Source of the DNA: Haemophilus haemolyticus M19501
GTDB taxonomy: Bacteria > Pseudomonadota > Gammaproteobacteria > Enterobacterales > Pasteurellaceae
Reading direction: 5' to 3'
Assembly (NCBI RefSeq): GCF_000222025.1
Contig: NZ_AFQO01000008.1
Span: forward strand, 1-64,000
Length of the DNA: 64,000 bases
Shown: piece after piece, positions 51,520-62,685 of the stretch
Layout of the letters: every line of letters begins with the position of its first letter
How positions within the stretch are numbered: position 1 is the first letter of the stretch
The notes under the pieces: generated by a model
Database searches by the model: none
What the model saw: only the letters and a program-made list of their open reading frames with translations
What the model was told of the DNA's origin: nothing
Position numbers and translations under genes: made by a program

Positions 51520-53964
51520 TTAGAATTGATAGCCAACTTCTAGCCAAAATTCACGTCCAGGCGTATAAACACCATATTCATCGCTGGTAGAGATAGCAGT
51601 AGCGACTTTATTTTTACGTGTTTTATTGAGAACATTTAAAATATCTACTTGCATATAAACGCTATGCTTACCTCTAATGGTTGGTTGCCAACGAATGCTG
51701 CTATCCCATTGTGTATGTCTGCCATAGTGATAGCTACGATAGCGTGGAGTGTCATCATCGTTATCGCTGTCAATCAAATCATAACGACGAATTGGTGCTT
51801 TCATATACACTTTATTTGACCAAGTAATATCGTAATCTGGTATCGTCATATCAATACCTAAACGAGCAATCCAATCTTCAGTGTTACTATTAACTTGTCG
51901 TAACATTTCACGATAAGTCATTAATTTACCATCTAAAGAAACAAGTTTATTCAGATCAAATTCTTCGCCATCAGCTCGTTTTGTATTTAACCAATCAAAA
52001 CCAAGTGACGTAGTCCAATAAGTTTTACCTAATTTCCAAGGTTCTATATTGTTAAGTTGGAAAGTATAAATATCAACACCAAACGGACGCCCATTAATAT
52101 AACTATTTTTCTTTATTCCCCCTACAATCTTTCCTCGTTTCAATATGATACGATTTTTATTATCACGATGAATATAACCAAGTTTGAGTGCCAAATTACC
52201 CATATTCTGATCAAAGCTTAAGCTTAATTCATCTGCATAAGGGCTTTTTAGGGATGAAAAGTTTTGATGCTGACGTGTTGGATTATTATTAAGCTTTAAA
52301 ATACCATTCGCTAATTTTAACGAAGCAAAAGAACGACCGTAATAACGATTTAAACCCAATGTAAATCCTGTATTATCCCAAAGTCGGTAACGTGCAACAA
52401 AACGCGGGGCGATATTATTATTTTTTAAATAATCATCACGTTCAATGCGAATGCCTGGTCGAAATTCAAATTTACGCCATTTAATTAAATCTTCAGCATA
52501 AATAGCGATATTTTGATAGCTGGTTTTAACACGACCTTTTGATGTTGTACTTTCTATAGGATCTGAACTATCCATAGTCCCATCACTTTGTAAAGTAGAT
52601 AATATTATTTTTGAATGAACATCCTGTGGGCGATAGAATTGATATTTGGTTGCCTGATAAATTCCACCAATAGAAATAGAATGCTCCGTAGAAGCTAAAT
52701 AAAAAGGATCCATTACATATTCAGTAGAAAAATGTAAATTATCTTGGGTTAAACGGCTATTACCATGCCCGCCTTTTTCGAAATTATAAAGTTGCTCATA
52801 ATCTTCATTTGACACCGATGTTGTTTCAACATTATTCGAGGATGATTTACGCTTATCCTTAAAACGATCGTATGCTAAGGTATTTGTCCAAACGCCAGAG
52901 TTGAATGAATGCACCCAAGCTAGTGTTGTCCCCAATGCTTGATGATAATCGCTTACGTTGTTATTTATATTTTCCTTGAAATATTTCAATTCTTTATAAT
53001 TTGAATAACGTAAACCGAGTTCAATACGTTCTTTTTCTTGCGGTGTCCAATTGAAATTTAATAAAAGATTATCAGAAAGTCGTTGATGATTTTGTTTGTC
53101 TAACTGTGCTTTGTTATTGGCATTTTGATCAAAGCCAATTAAACGATTTTGTTCAATAGATGATGTTCTACGGCTATAGCCAAAAACCATTCCTAAATTA
53201 TCATTTAGCCTTTTTTCAGCCAAAATATTGAATGTTTGTTTATCATATTTAGGTTGTAGCTCTGCCACTCCGACAAGATCTGGTCTTACTTGTTTAAGTA
53301 TTTTTTGTACTGAGTCGCCAGCTTCCATTTTTGCCCAAGAGGAATTTGTCGTGCGATATTTAAGTTTTATGCTATCAGTGCCGCTATATTGTTTTGTTTT
53401 AGCAATAACGGCACCACCCATAAAGCCTCCTAAACTAGCAGAAATATTACTATCTTGTACTTCCACTTTAGAAAGCATAGAGGCATCAAAAAAATAAGCT
53501 TGAGTGTGACTAATTCCAGGTACAACTTGCATAGAACCATCAAAAATGTCGCTATCAGCAGTAAGTTCATTATTTATATTGACATTATCAACAAAATAAG
53601 CAGTTTGATTTGGATCGGCTCCGTTAATTGAAATATTTTCAGGCTTGATTTCTCCACGTTGAAAACCATCTTGGTCGCTATTTTCATAACGAATATGGGG
53701 ATTAGAACGAAGGTAATCAGTGATATTACCATTTGATGTAGGCGTTTTACTTATCTCGTCAGAAGAGAGTGTTTTAACGGAAGAAAGTGATTTATTATTG
53801 TCGCCATACACAACAATTTCGGGCAATATATTTTTGTTGGTTGTTGGTTGTTGGTTGTTGGTTGTTGGTTGTTGGTTGTTGGTTGTTTCAATAGTTTTCC
53901 CCATAACAAATGGACTAACAAATGTTGTGCAGAATAACAACATTAATGGCTTTTTTTGATACAT
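51520..53964 (-). CDS. TonB-dependent outer-membrane receptor with in-frame heptanucleotide repeats
   Basis: Outer-membrane transporter of 814 residues. Signal peptide about 1-22, then a linker of NNQQPTT repeats (about 27-43), a TonB-box-like LPEIVVYGD, the plug domain (about 55-190, with [20 protein letters not shown]) and a beta-barrel ending in Phe (LEVGYQF). The linker repeats come from seven exact 7-base units, so loss or gain of one unit throws the gene out of frame; seven units leave it ON. A Fur box covers its promoter. The ligand is unknown. The neighbouring M16 protease suggests a protein substrate, perhaps iron-containing. Confidence 0.93.
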   Translation of the reverse strand: MYQKKPLMLLFCTTFVSPFVMGKTIETTNNQQPTTNNQQPTTNKNILPEIVVYGDNNKSLSSVKTLSSDEISKTPTSNGNITDYLRSNPHIRYENSDQDGFQRGEIKPENISINGADPNQTAYFVDNVNINNELTADSDIFDGSMQVVPGISHTQAYFFDASMLSKVEVQDSNISASLGGFMGGAVIAKTKQYSGTDSIKLKYRTTNSSWAKMEAGDSVQKILKQVRPDLVGVAELQPKYDKQTFNILAEKRLNDNLGMVFGYSRRTSSIEQNRLIGFDQNANNKAQLDKQNHQRLSDNLLLNFNWTPQEKERIELGLRYSNYKELKYFKENINNNVSDYHQALGTTLAWVHSFNSGVWTNTLAYDRFKDKRKSSSNNVETTSVSNEDYEQLYNFEKGGHGNSRLTQDNLHFSTEYVMDPFYLASTEHSISIGGIYQATKYQFYRPQDVHSKIILSTLQSDGTMDSSDPIESTTSKGRVKTSYQNIAIYAEDLIKWRKFEFRPGIRIERDDYLKNNNIAPRFVARYRLWDNTGFTLGLNRYYGRSFASLKLANGILKLNNNPTRQHQNFSSLKSPYADELSLSFDQNMGNLALKLGYIHRDNKNRIILKRGKIVGGIKKNSYINGRPFGVDIYTFQLNNIEPWKLGKTYWTTSLGFDWLNTKRADGEEFDLNKLVSLDGKLMTYREMLRQVNSNTEDWIARLGIDMTIPDYDITWSNKVYMKAPIRRYDLIDSDNDDDTPRYRSYHYGRHTQWDSSIRWQPTIRGKHSVYMQVDILNVLNKTRKNKVATAISTSDEYGVYTPGREFWLEVGYQF
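53834..53882 (-). repeat. Seven tandem copies of TTGTTGG (CCAACAA on the coding strand)
   Basis: 49 bases, seven perfect units plus a partial unit, inside the first 45 codons of the receptor gene. Since 7 is not a multiple of 3, each unit gained or lost changes frame. Three units encode one NNQQPTT heptapeptide. This is the structure of a slipped-strand phase switch. Confidence 0.95.
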
Positions 53965-53995
53965 AGTATAGTTCCCTAAAATAAAAGATATAAAT

Positions 53996-54036
53996 AAGAA
54001 TGATTATCATTATATTTTTAAAATTTATGAATGCAA
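53996..54036 (-). promoter_or_regulatory. Fur-box promoter of the receptor gene
   Basis: On the reverse strand TATAATGATAATCATTCTT (54014-53996) matches about 16 of 19 bases of the Fur consensus GATAATGATAATCATTATC. The -10 box TATAAT (54014-54009) lies inside it. TTGCAT at 54036-54031 makes a -35 with a 16-base spacer. The leader to the ATG is about 40 bases with an AGGGAA ribosome site. Iron-repressed expression is expected. Confidence 0.85.
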
Positions 54037-54074
54037 GGGGAATTTGACTTAAAAGAGGTATCAAGAAATAAAAA

Positions 54075-54098
54075 AACCGCACTTTTAAAAGTGCGGTT
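54075..54098. terminator. Loop-free uptake-signal palindrome between mop and the receptor gene
   Basis: AACCGCACTTTT followed at once by AAAAGTGCGGTT: a 24-base perfect palindrome downstream of mop (reverse strand), ending that unit. Confidence 0.85.
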
Positions 54099-54126
54099 AT
54101 ATTCAATTCTGTTTTTATGGAAGAAA

Positions 54127-54336
54127 TTATTCTACGCCAACCATTACAGAAGTTGCTTTGATGATTGCGTACGCTTCTTTACCAACTTCTAAGTTTAATT
54201 CTTTAACTGCGGCTAAAGATACAGTAGAAGAAAGCACGTTACCGCCACCGATATCGATGTGAACGATTGCATTTACAGAACCGTTTTCGATTGAAACAAC
54301 TTTACCTTTTAATTGGTTTCTTGCACTAATTTTCAT
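54127..54336 (-). CDS. mop: Molybdenum-pterin/molybdate-binding protein (molbindin)
   Basis: A 69-residue single TOBE/Mop domain: [32 protein letters not shown] at the start and [13 protein letters not shown] at the end. Such molbindins assemble into hexamers that store molybdate oxyanions in the cytoplasm. The gene is alone on the reverse strand, about 100 bases after tusE, with ribosome site AAGGAAAT. Confidence 0.95.
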   Translation of the reverse strand: MKISARNQLKGKVVSIENGSVNAIVHIDIGGGNVLSSTVSLAAVKELNLEVGKEAYAIIKATSVMVGVE

Positions 54337-54443
54337 AACATTTCCTTGTTAGTTAGGGTTTAAAAGAGCCTGCATTTTATCTTACAAAAAACAAGTCGTA
54401 AATAAACCCAGCGTTTAAAACTTTCAAAAAATTGACCGCACTT

Positions 54444-54773
54444 TTATAGGCATTTTGCAGGTTTCGGCAAGCCTGCTAATTTTGTAGCTTGTTTTGCAGG
54501 GCCCTCAGGAAATAATCGCTGCAAATAACGGCTATTACCTTTATCTGCACCAAGCTTTTCCGCCATGGCTTTTACCAACATACGGATGGCGGGGGAGGTG
54601 TTATATTCTTGATAAAAGTCTCGCACAAAATAAATCACTTCCCAATGGGCATCTGTTAATTCAATACTTTCTAACTGCGCAATAGCACGAGCGACATTTT
54701 CGTTCCATTGTTGGCTATGGAGCAAATAACCGTCTTTGTCAGTTTCAACTTCAATTCCATTGATATTCAACAT
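54444..54773 (-). CDS. tusE: Sulfur-relay protein TusE (DsrC family)
   Basis: Last sulfur carrier before MnmA in tRNA 2-thiouridine formation. The 109-residue protein has the family's conserved Cys as the penultimate residue (KPAKCL, Cys108), which carries the persulfide. Motifs: [20 protein letters not shown] and [22 protein letters not shown]. It starts one base after the ttcA stop, so the two tRNA-thiolation genes form an operon. Confidence 0.95.
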   Translation of the reverse strand: MLNINGIEVETDKDGYLLHSQQWNENVARAIAQLESIELTDAHWEVIYFVRDFYQEYNTSPAIRMLVKAMAEKLGADKGNSRYLQRLFPEGPAKQATKLAGLPKPAKCL

Positions 54774-54774
54774 A

Positions 54775-55716
54775 TTAATTCACTTCTTTAAAGTTAATCA
54801 TTTCGTTGTTTGAAAAATCGGTTTGATCTTCGTCCTCAAATTGCATTGGCGTGATTCGTTCTTCATCAAATGCGGTATCGCCTTCAATTCCATCAATTAG
54901 TTGCCCATGTTTGATGTCTTTGAAATCAAATAATTTCGGATCACACATATGTGACAATGTAATGTTTTGCATTGCGCTAAACATAGTTTCTAAGCGTCCA
55001 GAATATTGGCGATCCCAAGTATTAAGCATTTCTTTCACCACTTGGCGTTGAAGATTTGGTTGTGAGCCACATAGATTACAAGGAATAATCGGAAATTCTT
55101 TCGCGATGGCATATTTTTCAATATCTTTTTCTTTGCAATAAGCAAGCGGACGAATCACAATTTGTTTACCATCGTCAGAAATTAATTTAGGTGGCATGGA
55201 TTTCATTTTGCCGCCATAAAACATATTTAAAAATAGTGTCGCTAACATATCGTCTCGGTGGTGTCCTAAAGCGATTTTGGTTGCGCCAAGTTCTGTGGCG
55301 GTACGATATAAAATCCCACGGCGTAAGCGAGAGCAGAGCGAACAGGTGGTTTTTCCTTCTGGAATTTTTTCTTTCACAATTCCGTAAGTATTTTCTTGTA
55401 CAATTTTGTAATCTACGCCAATACTTTCTAAATATTCGGGCAATACGTGTTCTGGAAACCCTGGTTGTTTTTGATCGAGGTTTACTGCCACGATATCAAA
55501 TTTAATCGGTGCACTTTGCTGTAAATTCAACAAAATATCGAGAAGCGTATAACTGTCTTTGCCTCCGGATAAACATACCATGACTTTATCGCCATCTTCG
55601 ATCATTCCAAAATCCGCAATGGCGTTGCCTACGTTACGGCGAAGACGTTTTTGTAATTTATTGAAATTATAGGTTTGTTTTTTTTCTTGTTGGGCTAATT
55701 GGGTTAATTCGCTCAT
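54775..55716 (-). CDS. ttcA: tRNA 2-thiocytidine(32) synthetase TtcA
   Basis: ATP- and Fe-S-dependent enzyme that thiolates C32 of some tRNAs. The 313-residue protein has the PP-loop [11 protein letters not shown] near residue 50, the first CxxC in [13 protein letters not shown] and a further Cys in PCNLCGSQ that bind the [4Fe-4S] cluster. An acidic tail of about 40 residues follows. It is first in the ttcA-tusE operon and diverges from mukF. Confidence 0.96.
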   Translation of the reverse strand: MSELTQLAQQEKKQTYNFNKLQKRLRRNVGNAIADFGMIEDGDKVMVCLSGGKDSYTLLDILLNLQQSAPIKFDIVAVNLDQKQPGFPEHVLPEYLESIGVDYKIVQENTYGIVKEKIPEGKTTCSLCSRLRRGILYRTATELGATKIALGHHRDDMLATLFLNMFYGGKMKSMPPKLISDDGKQIVIRPLAYCKEKDIEKYAIAKEFPIIPCNLCGSQPNLQRQVVKEMLNTWDRQYSGRLETMFSAMQNITLSHMCDPKLFDFKDIKHGQLIDGIEGDTAFDEERITPMQFEDEDQTDFSNNEMINFKEVN

Positions 55717-55819
55717 TCTGTTATCTTTAGTTATTCATGAAAGGGGCACATTATACGTGAAAAATAGGAAAAGTGCGGTCAATTCAAAAGAAGATTTTTA
55801 AGATCCGCAAAAAATCCTG

Positions 55820-55825
55820 TATAAT
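55820..55825 (+). promoter_or_regulatory. -10 box for mukF
   Basis: A perfect TATAAT lies 41 bases before the mukF ATG; no strong -35 hexamer is visible. Confidence 0.5.
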
Positions 55826-55865
55826 CTTTCCAATTTTTTGTTAAATTTTAACGCTTTGCAATTCA

Positions 55866-57200
55866 ATGATTGAAACATCCCAAACTATTCCTGAACTCGT
55901 CTCTTGGGCAAAAGATCGCGAGTTTTCTTTGAATTTACCTACCGAGCGCTTGGTTTTCCTGCTGGCGATTGCAATTTATAACAACGAACGTTTAGACGGC
56001 GAAATGTTAGAAGCCGATCTTGTGGATATTTTCCGCCACACGATGAATGCTTTTGAGCAATCCACCGATGCCATTGCAACACGAGCGAATAATGCAATTA
56101 ATGAATTAGTGAAACAACGTTTGTTAAACCGTTTTAGTAGCGAATTTACTGAGGGTTTGGCGATTTATCGTTTAACGCCATTAGGTGTTGGCGTGTCTGA
56201 TTATTACATTCGTCAGCGTGAATTTTCCGCATTGCGTCTTTCAGTGCAACTTTCCATTGTGGCAGATGAAATTCAACGCGCTTCTGATTCTGCAGAAGAA
56301 GGCGTGGAGAATAATGAAAGCGAACATTATTGGCGTCGTAATGTGTTTGCGCCATTAAAATATTCCGTTGCAGAGATTTTTGATAGTATCGATCTTTCAC
56401 AGCGCATTATGGATGAAAACCAGCAAAGTATTAAAGATGAAATTGCAGAGCTTCTCACTAAAGATTGGCAAGCTGCAATTTCAAGCTGTGAACGTTTATT
56501 AGATGAAACATCAGGGAATTTGCGCGAATTGCAAGATACGCTAAATGCCGCGGGGGATAAACTTCAAGCGCAATTATTGCGTATTCAAGATTGTGTGATT
56601 GGACGAGACGATTTGTATTTTATCGATCAATTAATTACCGATTTACAATCTAAACTTGACCGAATTATTAGCTGGGGACAACAAGCCATAGACTTATGGA
56701 TTGGTTATGACCGCCATGTGCATAAATTTATCCGTACCGCCATTGATATGGATAAAAATCGCGTGTTTTCACAACGTTTACGTAATTCTATTCATCATTA
56801 TTTTGATCATCCTTGGTTCTTATGGACCGCGCAAGCTGAGCGTTTAGTCGATCTACGCGATGAAGAAATGGTGTTGCGTGAAGATGATGCATTGGGTGAA
56901 TTGCCGGAAGAATTGCAATATGAATCCCTTTCTGATTTACATGATCAAATTGTAGAGCATATGCAAGGCTTACTGATTGCTTATCGTGAAAATAACCGTC
57001 CGATTGATTTAAGTTTAGTGTTAAAAGAACAACTGGAAAATTATCCACTTTCTCGTCATTTTGATGTGGCTCGAATCATTGTTGATCAAGCCGTGCGCCT
57101 TGGTATGGCAAATGATGATTTATCGGGTATTTATCCAGATTGGCAAGCAATTAATAAACGTGGCGCAGAAGTGCAAGCGCATGTGATTGATAAGTATTGA
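55866..57200 (+). CDS. mukF: Chromosome partition protein MukF (kleisin)
   Basis: Kleisin of the MukBEF condensin, bridging MukB heads and binding MukE. The 444-residue protein has an N-terminal winged-helix dimerisation domain ([29 protein letters not shown] at the start), a helical middle ([20 protein letters not shown]) and a C-terminal winged helix ([17 protein letters not shown]-like region to the end). It is first of mukF-mukE-mukB. MatP, which displaces MukBEF from the terminus in E. coli, is also encoded in this window. Confidence 0.97.
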   Translation: MIETSQTIPELVSWAKDREFSLNLPTERLVFLLAIAIYNNERLDGEMLEADLVDIFRHTMNAFEQSTDAIATRANNAINELVKQRLLNRFSSEFTEGLAIYRLTPLGVGVSDYYIRQREFSALRLSVQLSIVADEIQRASDSAEEGVENNESEHYWRRNVFAPLKYSVAEIFDSIDLSQRIMDENQQSIKDEIAELLTKDWQAAISSCERLLDETSGNLRELQDTLNAAGDKLQAQLLRIQDCVIGRDDLYFIDQLITDLQSKLDRIISWGQQAIDLWIGYDRHVHKFIRTAIDMDKNRVFSQRLRNSIHHYFDHPWFLWTAQAERLVDLRDEEMVLREDDALGELPEELQYESLSDLHDQIVEHMQGLLIAYRENNRPIDLSLVLKEQLENYPLSRHFDVARIIVDQAVRLGMANDDLSGIYPDWQAINKRGAEVQAHVIDKY

Positions 57201-57256
57201 TTTTAAGATAATTTAAAAGCTAATTTCGACGGAATTACTTCTGTTAAATATGCCCA

Positions 57257-57297
57257 AACCTCTTTTTAGCAAAGAGGGGCTAGGGGAGATTTGGCAA
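57257..57297. repeat. Intergenic dyad repeat between mukF and mukE
   Basis: ACCTCTTTTTAGCAAAGAGG followed by GGCTAGGGGAGATTTGGC. The core dyad CTCTTTTTAGCAAAGAG is shared with 34524-34547. I recall similar intergenic dyads scattered through Haemophilus genomes. No other feature is visible in the 149-base gap. Confidence 0.6.
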
Positions 57298-57349
57298 TAA
57301 TGATTAACGAAGAAAGTAACTGAATAAAGTTTTAATAGAGAAATAACCT

Positions 57350-58084
57350 ATGACAGACAACCTTCAAGATGTAATTTCCCCAAAACTCGCTGTGGCGATT
57401 GCAAATCCAATATTTCCAGCGGTGGATAGTCTATTGCGCTCGGGTCGCCATATCAGCACGGAGCACTTAGATAATCACGCATTTTTAATGGATTTCCAAA
57501 ATGAATTATACGGATTTTATCGTCGCTATAATGTGGAACTAATTCGTGCTCCAGAAGGATTTTTCTATCTTCGTCCGAAAGCAACGACATTAATTGCGCG
57601 TTCTGTGCTTTCTGAGTTGGAAATGCTTGTTGGTAAAGTGCTTTGTTATCTTTATTTAAGCCCAGAACGTTTAGCTCAACAGGGCATTTTTAGTACACAA
57701 GAAGTGTATGATGAATTACTAAATCTTGCCGATGAAGGAAAATTATTAAAAGCAGTTAATCAGCGTTCAAGTGGCTCTGACCTAGATAAACAAAAATTGG
57801 CAGAAAAAGTGCGGGCAGCAATTGGTCGTTTACGTCGTCTAGGTATGATTCAAACTGTTGGCGAACAAAATAGTGGTAAATTTACGATTTCTGAATCTGT
57901 ATTTCGTTTTGGTGCAGAAGTGCGTAGCGGAGATGATCCATTAGAGGCGCAAGCTCGACTCATTCGTGATGGGGAAGCGGCAACACCAGAATCCTTAGCG
58001 TTAGAAAAACAAGCGCAATTAATGGAAAACGATACGGAAAGTGCGGATGAAATTGACGAAGAATTTGACGGAGAACAAGAATAA
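57350..58084 (+). CDS. mukE: Chromosome partition protein MukE
   Basis: A KITE-type winged-helix subunit of MukBEF that modulates MukB ATPase and DNA binding. It is 244 residues (start [32 protein letters not shown]) with a long acidic C-terminal tail ending in EFDGEQE. Its stop overlaps the mukB ATG by one base (TAATG), so they are translationally coupled. Confidence 0.96.
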   Translation: MTDNLQDVISPKLAVAIANPIFPAVDSLLRSGRHISTEHLDNHAFLMDFQNELYGFYRRYNVELIRAPEGFFYLRPKATTLIARSVLSELEMLVGKVLCYLYLSPERLAQQGIFSTQEVYDELLNLADEGKLLKAVNQRSSGSDLDKQKLAEKVRAAIGRLRRLGMIQTVGEQNSGKFTISESVFRFGAEVRSGDDPLEAQARLIRDGEAATPESLALEKQAQLMENDTESADEIDEEFDGEQE

Positions 58085-61000
58085 TGTCTGATGTTTTTGA
58101 ATTAGAAAATGAAATCGAATTAGAGAGCGATGAAGTCATTATGGAAAATGAAAACGTCGAAGAAATCGTTGAAGCACCTATGCCTTTTAGCATGACGCCA
58201 AATAATGGTGTAGAGCGTGGTAAATTCCGTTCTTTAACCTTAATTAACTGGAATGGTTTTTTTGCCCGTACTTTCGATTTAGATGAATTAGTTACCACGC
58301 TTTCTGGTGGTAACGGTGCGGGTAAATCAACCACAATGGCTGGATTTGTGACAGCATTAATTCCAGATTTAACCCTTTTACATTTCCGTAATACTACTGA
58401 AGCAGGCTCTACAGGCGGTTCTCGCGATAAAGGTTTACATGGTAAATTACGTCCAGGTGTTTGTTACGCGGTATTAGATACCATTAATTCTCGCCATCAA
58501 CGTATTCTTGTTGGTGTGCGTCTGCAACAAATTGCGGGGCGAGATAAAAAGGTTGATTTAAAAACTTTCTCAATTCAAGGTGTTGAATTATCTCAAAATC
58601 CGACCGCACTTTTCACTGAAACAGTAGGCGAACGTCAAGCACGCGTCCTTAATTTAAACGAACTCAAAGATAAAATTGAAAATATCGGTGCTCAATTCAA
58701 ACAATATCATTCCATCACCGATTATCACGGCATGATGTTCGATTTAGGTATTATTCCGAAACGTTTACGTTCAGCATCAGACCGAAGCAAATTCTATAAA
58801 CTTATTGAAGCGTCTTTATACGGTGGTATTTCCAGTGCAATCACACGTTCTTTACGTGATTATTTATTGCCAGAAAATTTAGGTGTGCGCAAAGCTTTCC
58901 AAGATATGGAAAGTGCATTGCGTGAGAACCGTATGACTTTAGAAGCGATTAAGGTCACGCAATCAGATCGCGATTTATTCAAACATTTAATTACTGAAAC
59001 CACCAACTATGTTGCTTCGGATTATATGCGTAATGCGAATGAACGCCGTGGCAATATTGAGGCTGCATTAGAATCTCGTCGCGAGTGGTATAAAGCAAAA
59101 GCAGAGCAGAATTTATCTCAACATCGTTTAGTTGATTTAAGTCGAGAAGCGGCTGAATTGGCAGAAAATGAACGTATTTTAGAAGTTGATCACCAAAGTG
59201 CGGTTGATCATCTTAATTTAGTGTTAAATGCTTTACGTCACCAAGAAAAAATCACGCGTTATCAAGAAGATATTGCAGAACTCACCGAGCGTTTAGAAGA
59301 ACAAAAAATGGTGGTTGAAGATGCGAATGATGCATTAGAAGAAAGCCAAGCCCAATTTGAGCAAACCGAAATAGAAATTGATGCGGTGCGTGCCCAATTA
59401 GCAGACTATCAACAAGCATTAGATGCCCAGCAAACTCGCGCACTTCAATATCAACAAGCCATTGCTGCTCTTGAAAAAGCGAAAACATTATGTGGTTTAG
59501 CGGATTTAAGTGTTAAAAATGTAGAAGATTATCATGCAGAATTTGAAGCTCATGCAGAAAGTTTGACGGAAACCGTACTTGAGCTTGAGCACAAAATGTC
59601 TATTTCTGAAGCAGCGAAATCTCAGTTCGATAAAGCGTACCAATTAGTATGTAAAATTGCGGGTGAAATGCCTCGTTCTGCGGCGTGGGAAAGTGCGAAA
59701 GAATTATTACGTGAATATCCAAGCCAAAAATTGCAGGCACAACAAACGCCACAACTTCGCACAAAATTAAATGAACTTGAGCAACGTTATGCACAACAAC
59801 AAAGTGCGGTCAAATTACTTAATGATTTTAATCAACGTGCTAATTTAAGTTTACAAACAGCAGAAGAATTAGAGGATTATCACGCAGAGCAAGAAGCGTT
59901 AATTGAAGATATTTCTGCTGAACTTTCAGAACAAGTGGAAAACCGTTCTACGCTTCGTCAAAAACGTGAAAATTTAACCACACTTTATGATGAAAATGCG
60001 CGTAAAGCACCGGCATGGCTGACAGCTCAAGCTGCATTAGAACGTTTAGAGCAGCAAAGTGGCGAGACGTTTGAACATAGTCAAGATGTGATGAACTTTA
60101 TGCAATCACAACTTGTGAAAGAACGTGAACTCACGATGCAGCGTGATCAACTTGAACAAAAACGTTTGCAATTAGATGAACAAATTTCTCGTTTAAGTCA
60201 GCCAGATGGTTCAGAAGATCCTCGTTTAAATATGCTGGCAGAACGTTTTGGTGGTGTGCTGCTTTCAGAGCTTTACGATGATGTAACAATTGAAGATGCG
60301 CCTTATTTCTCCGCACTTTACGGGCCTGCGCGTCATGCTATTGTTGTGCGTGATCTCAATGCTGTGCGTGAACAACTTGCGCAATTAGAAGATTGCCCTG
60401 ATGATTTGTATTTAATTGAAGGCGATCCTACCGCATTTGACGATAGCGTATTATCCGCACAAGAACTTGAGCTAGGTGTTGTCGTGCAAGTTTCAGATCG
60501 TGAATTACGCTATTCAAGATTCCCTGAAATTCCGCTATTTGGGCGTGCAGCACGTGAAAAACGTTTAGAAGAATTACAAATTGAACGTGATGAAGTGGCA
60601 GAACAACATGCCCAAATTGCGTTTGATGTACAAAAATGCCAACGTTTACACGAACATTTCAGCCAATTTGTTGGGTTGCATTTGGCTCTGGCGTTCCAGC
60701 CAAATCCAGAAGAGCTAATGTCTGAAATTAATCGCGAACGCAATGAAATTGATCGTGAATTAAACCAATTTAATAGCGGCGAACAACAATTACGTATTCA
60801 ATTAGATAATGCAAAAGAAAAACTGCAATTACTTAATAAATTGATTCCACAACTCAATGTATTAGCTGATGAGGATTTAATTGATCGTATTGAAGAATGT
60901 CGCGAGCAATTAGATATTGCAGAGCAAGATGAATATTTTATTCGTCAATATGGCGTAACGTTGTCACAATTAGAGCCGGTTGCAAATAGTTTACAAAGTG

Positions 61001-62616
61001 ATCCTGAAAATTACGAAGGATTAAAAAATGAATTAACTCAATCGATTGAGCGTCAAAAACAAGTTCAACAACGTGTATTTGCGTTAGCTGATGTTGTACA
61101 ACGTAAACAGCATTTTGGTTATGAAGATGCAGGGCAGGCTGAAACTTCTGAACTCAACGAAAAACTTCGCCAACGTTTAGAACAAATGCAGGCACAGCGA
61201 GATACGCAACGTGAGCAAGTTCGTCAAAAACAAAGTCAATTTGCAGAATATAATCGCGTATTGATTCAGTTACAAAGCTCTTACGATAGTAAATATCAGC
61301 TCTTAAATGAGTTGATTGGTGAAATTAGCGATCTTGGCGTGAGAGCTGATGATGGTGCTGAAGAACGTGCCCGTATCCGTCGTGATGAATTACATCAACA
61401 ACTTTCAACAAGCCGTCAGCGTCGTTCTTATGTAGAAAAACAACTCACATTAATTGAAAGCGAAGCGGACAACTTAAATCGTCTTATTCGTAAAACCGAA
61501 CGTGATTATAAAACTCAACGTGAATTAGTTGTAGCAGCGAAAGTGAGTTGGTGTGTAGTTTTACGTCTATCACGTAATTCTGATATGGAAAAACGCCTCA
61601 ATCGCCGAGAGCTTGCCTATTTATCTGCAGATGAATTACGTTCAATGTCAGATAAAGCATTAGGTGCGTTGCGTACAGCAGTGGCAGATAATGAATATCT
61701 ACGTGATAGTCTAAGAATGTCTGAAGATAGTCGCAAACCTGAAAATAAAGTGCGGTTCTTTATTGCGGTGTATCAGCACCTACGTGAACGTATTCGCCAA
61801 GACATTATTAAGACGGATGATCCAATTGATGCCATTGAACAAATGGAAATTGAGCTTTCTCGCTTAACGGCTGAATTAACTGGTCGTGAGAAAAAATTGG
61901 CAATCAGTTCTGAAAGTGTAGCAAATATTATGCGTAAAACGATTCAGCGTGAACAAAATCGTATTCGTATGCTCAATCAAGGTTTGCAAAACATCTCGTT
62001 TGGTCAAGTGAAATCTGTGCGTTTGGTAGTGAATATTCGTGATACCCATGCCATGTTGTTGGATGCACTTTCTGGTCAGCAAGATGAATATCAAGACTTA
62101 TTTAACGACAACCGCATTACTTTCTCTGAAGCTATGGCGAAGCTCTATCAACGCATTAATCCACATATTGATATGGGACAACGCACAGCACAAACAATCG
62201 GCGAAGAATTGTTAGATTACCGTAATTATCTTGAACTTGAAGTGGAAGTATTCCGTGGCGCAGATGGTTGGTTACGTGCCGAAAGTGGCGCACTTTCTAC
62301 TGGTGAAGCTATCGGTACAGGTATGTCAATTCTCTTAATGGTTGTTCAAAGTTGGGAAGAAGAAAGCCGTCGAATTCGTGGTAAAGATATTGTGCCTTGT
62401 CGCTTGTTGTTCTTAGATGAAGCAGCGCGTTTAGACGGTAAATCTATTTCTACCTTATTTGAGCTTTGTGAACGTTTAGATATGCAGTTACTTATTGCTG
62501 CGCCAGAAAACATTAGCCCAGAAAAAGGTACAACCTATAAACTCGTGCGTAAAATCGCAGGCAACCAAGAGCACGTACACGTTGTTGGTTTACGCGGATT
62601 CGGTGCGACAGAATAA
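58084..62616 (+). CDS. mukB: Chromosome partition protein MukB (SMC-like)
   Basis: ATPase of the MukBEF condensin. The 1,510-residue protein equals the family length. Walker A GGNGAGKS is at residues 75-82, followed by two long coiled-coil arms. The hinge is at about 700-830. The C-terminal head has the signature [15 protein letters not shown] and Walker [14 protein letters not shown]. All catalytic motifs are intact and the frame is unbroken across 4.5 kb, in contrast to the bursts of insertions elsewhere. It contains several in-frame uptake signals, including near 59194, 59800 and 61747. Confidence 0.98.
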   Translation: MSDVFELENEIELESDEVIMENENVEEIVEAPMPFSMTPNNGVERGKFRSLTLINWNGFFARTFDLDELVTTLSGGNGAGKSTTMAGFVTALIPDLTLLHFRNTTEAGSTGGSRDKGLHGKLRPGVCYAVLDTINSRHQRILVGVRLQQIAGRDKKVDLKTFSIQGVELSQNPTALFTETVGERQARVLNLNELKDKIENIGAQFKQYHSITDYHGMMFDLGIIPKRLRSASDRSKFYKLIEASLYGGISSAITRSLRDYLLPENLGVRKAFQDMESALRENRMTLEAIKVTQSDRDLFKHLITETTNYVASDYMRNANERRGNIEAALESRREWYKAKAEQNLSQHRLVDLSREAAELAENERILEVDHQSAVDHLNLVLNALRHQEKITRYQEDIAELTERLEEQKMVVEDANDALEESQAQFEQTEIEIDAVRAQLADYQQALDAQQTRALQYQQAIAALEKAKTLCGLADLSVKNVEDYHAEFEAHAESLTETVLELEHKMSISEAAKSQFDKAYQLVCKIAGEMPRSAAWESAKELLREYPSQKLQAQQTPQLRTKLNELEQRYAQQQSAVKLLNDFNQRANLSLQTAEELEDYHAEQEALIEDISAELSEQVENRSTLRQKRENLTTLYDENARKAPAWLTAQAALERLEQQSGETFEHSQDVMNFMQSQLVKERELTMQRDQLEQKRLQLDEQISRLSQPDGSEDPRLNMLAERFGGVLLSELYDDVTIEDAPYFSALYGPARHAIVVRDLNAVREQLAQLEDCPDDLYLIEGDPTAFDDSVLSAQELELGVVVQVSDRELRYSRFPEIPLFGRAAREKRLEELQIERDEVAEQHAQIAFDVQKCQRLHEHFSQFVGLHLALAFQPNPEELMSEINRERNEIDRELNQFNSGEQQLRIQLDNAKEKLQLLNKLIPQLNVLADEDLIDRIEECREQLDIAEQDEYFIRQYGVTLSQLEPVANSLQSDPENYEGLKNELTQSIERQKQVQQRVFALADVVQRKQHFGYEDAGQAETSELNEKLRQRLEQMQAQRDTQREQVRQKQSQFAEYNRVLIQLQSSYDSKYQLLNELIGEISDLGVRADDGAEERARIRRDELHQQLSTSRQRRSYVEKQLTLIESEADNLNRLIRKTERDYKTQRELVVAAKVSWCVVLRLSRNSDMEKRLNRRELAYLSADELRSMSDKALGALRTAVADNEYLRDSLRMSEDSRKPENKVRFFIAVYQHLRERIRQDIIKTDDPIDAIEQMEIELSRLTAELTGREKKLAISSESVANIMRKTIQREQNRIRMLNQGLQNISFGQVKSVRLVVNIRDTHAMLLDALSGQQDEYQDLFNDNRITFSEAMAKLYQRINPHIDMGQRTAQTIGEELLDYRNYLELEVEVFRGADGWLRAESGALSTGEAIGTGMSILLMVVQSWEEESRRIRGKDIVPCRLLFLDEAARLDGKSISTLFELCERLDMQLLIAAPENISPEKGTTYKLVRKIAGNQEHVHVVGLRGFGATE

Positions 62617-62628
62617 AAAATAGAAGGG

Positions 62629-62665
62629 AAGTGCGGTTAAAATTTTAAGATTTTTGACCGCACTT
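62629..62665 (+). terminator. Uptake-signal dyad after mukB
   Basis: AAGTGCGGT (62629-62637) and ACCGCACTT (62657-62665) lie 19 bases apart, with additional pairing in the loop (TTAAAAT/ATTTTTGA). It ends the muk operon, and the next gene starts 20 bases after it. Confidence 0.75.
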
Positions 62666-62685
62666 TAATTATATAAGGAATTTAA

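Noticed and set aside
53834-53882. Short regular repeats as a CRISPR array
   Set aside because: The units are 7 bases with no spacers and lie inside a coding frame; no cas genes are present.
53720-53959. Plus-strand open frame opposite the receptor gene's 5' end
   Set aside because: It is a shadow of the receptor reading frame and its repeats; no ribosome site or family match.
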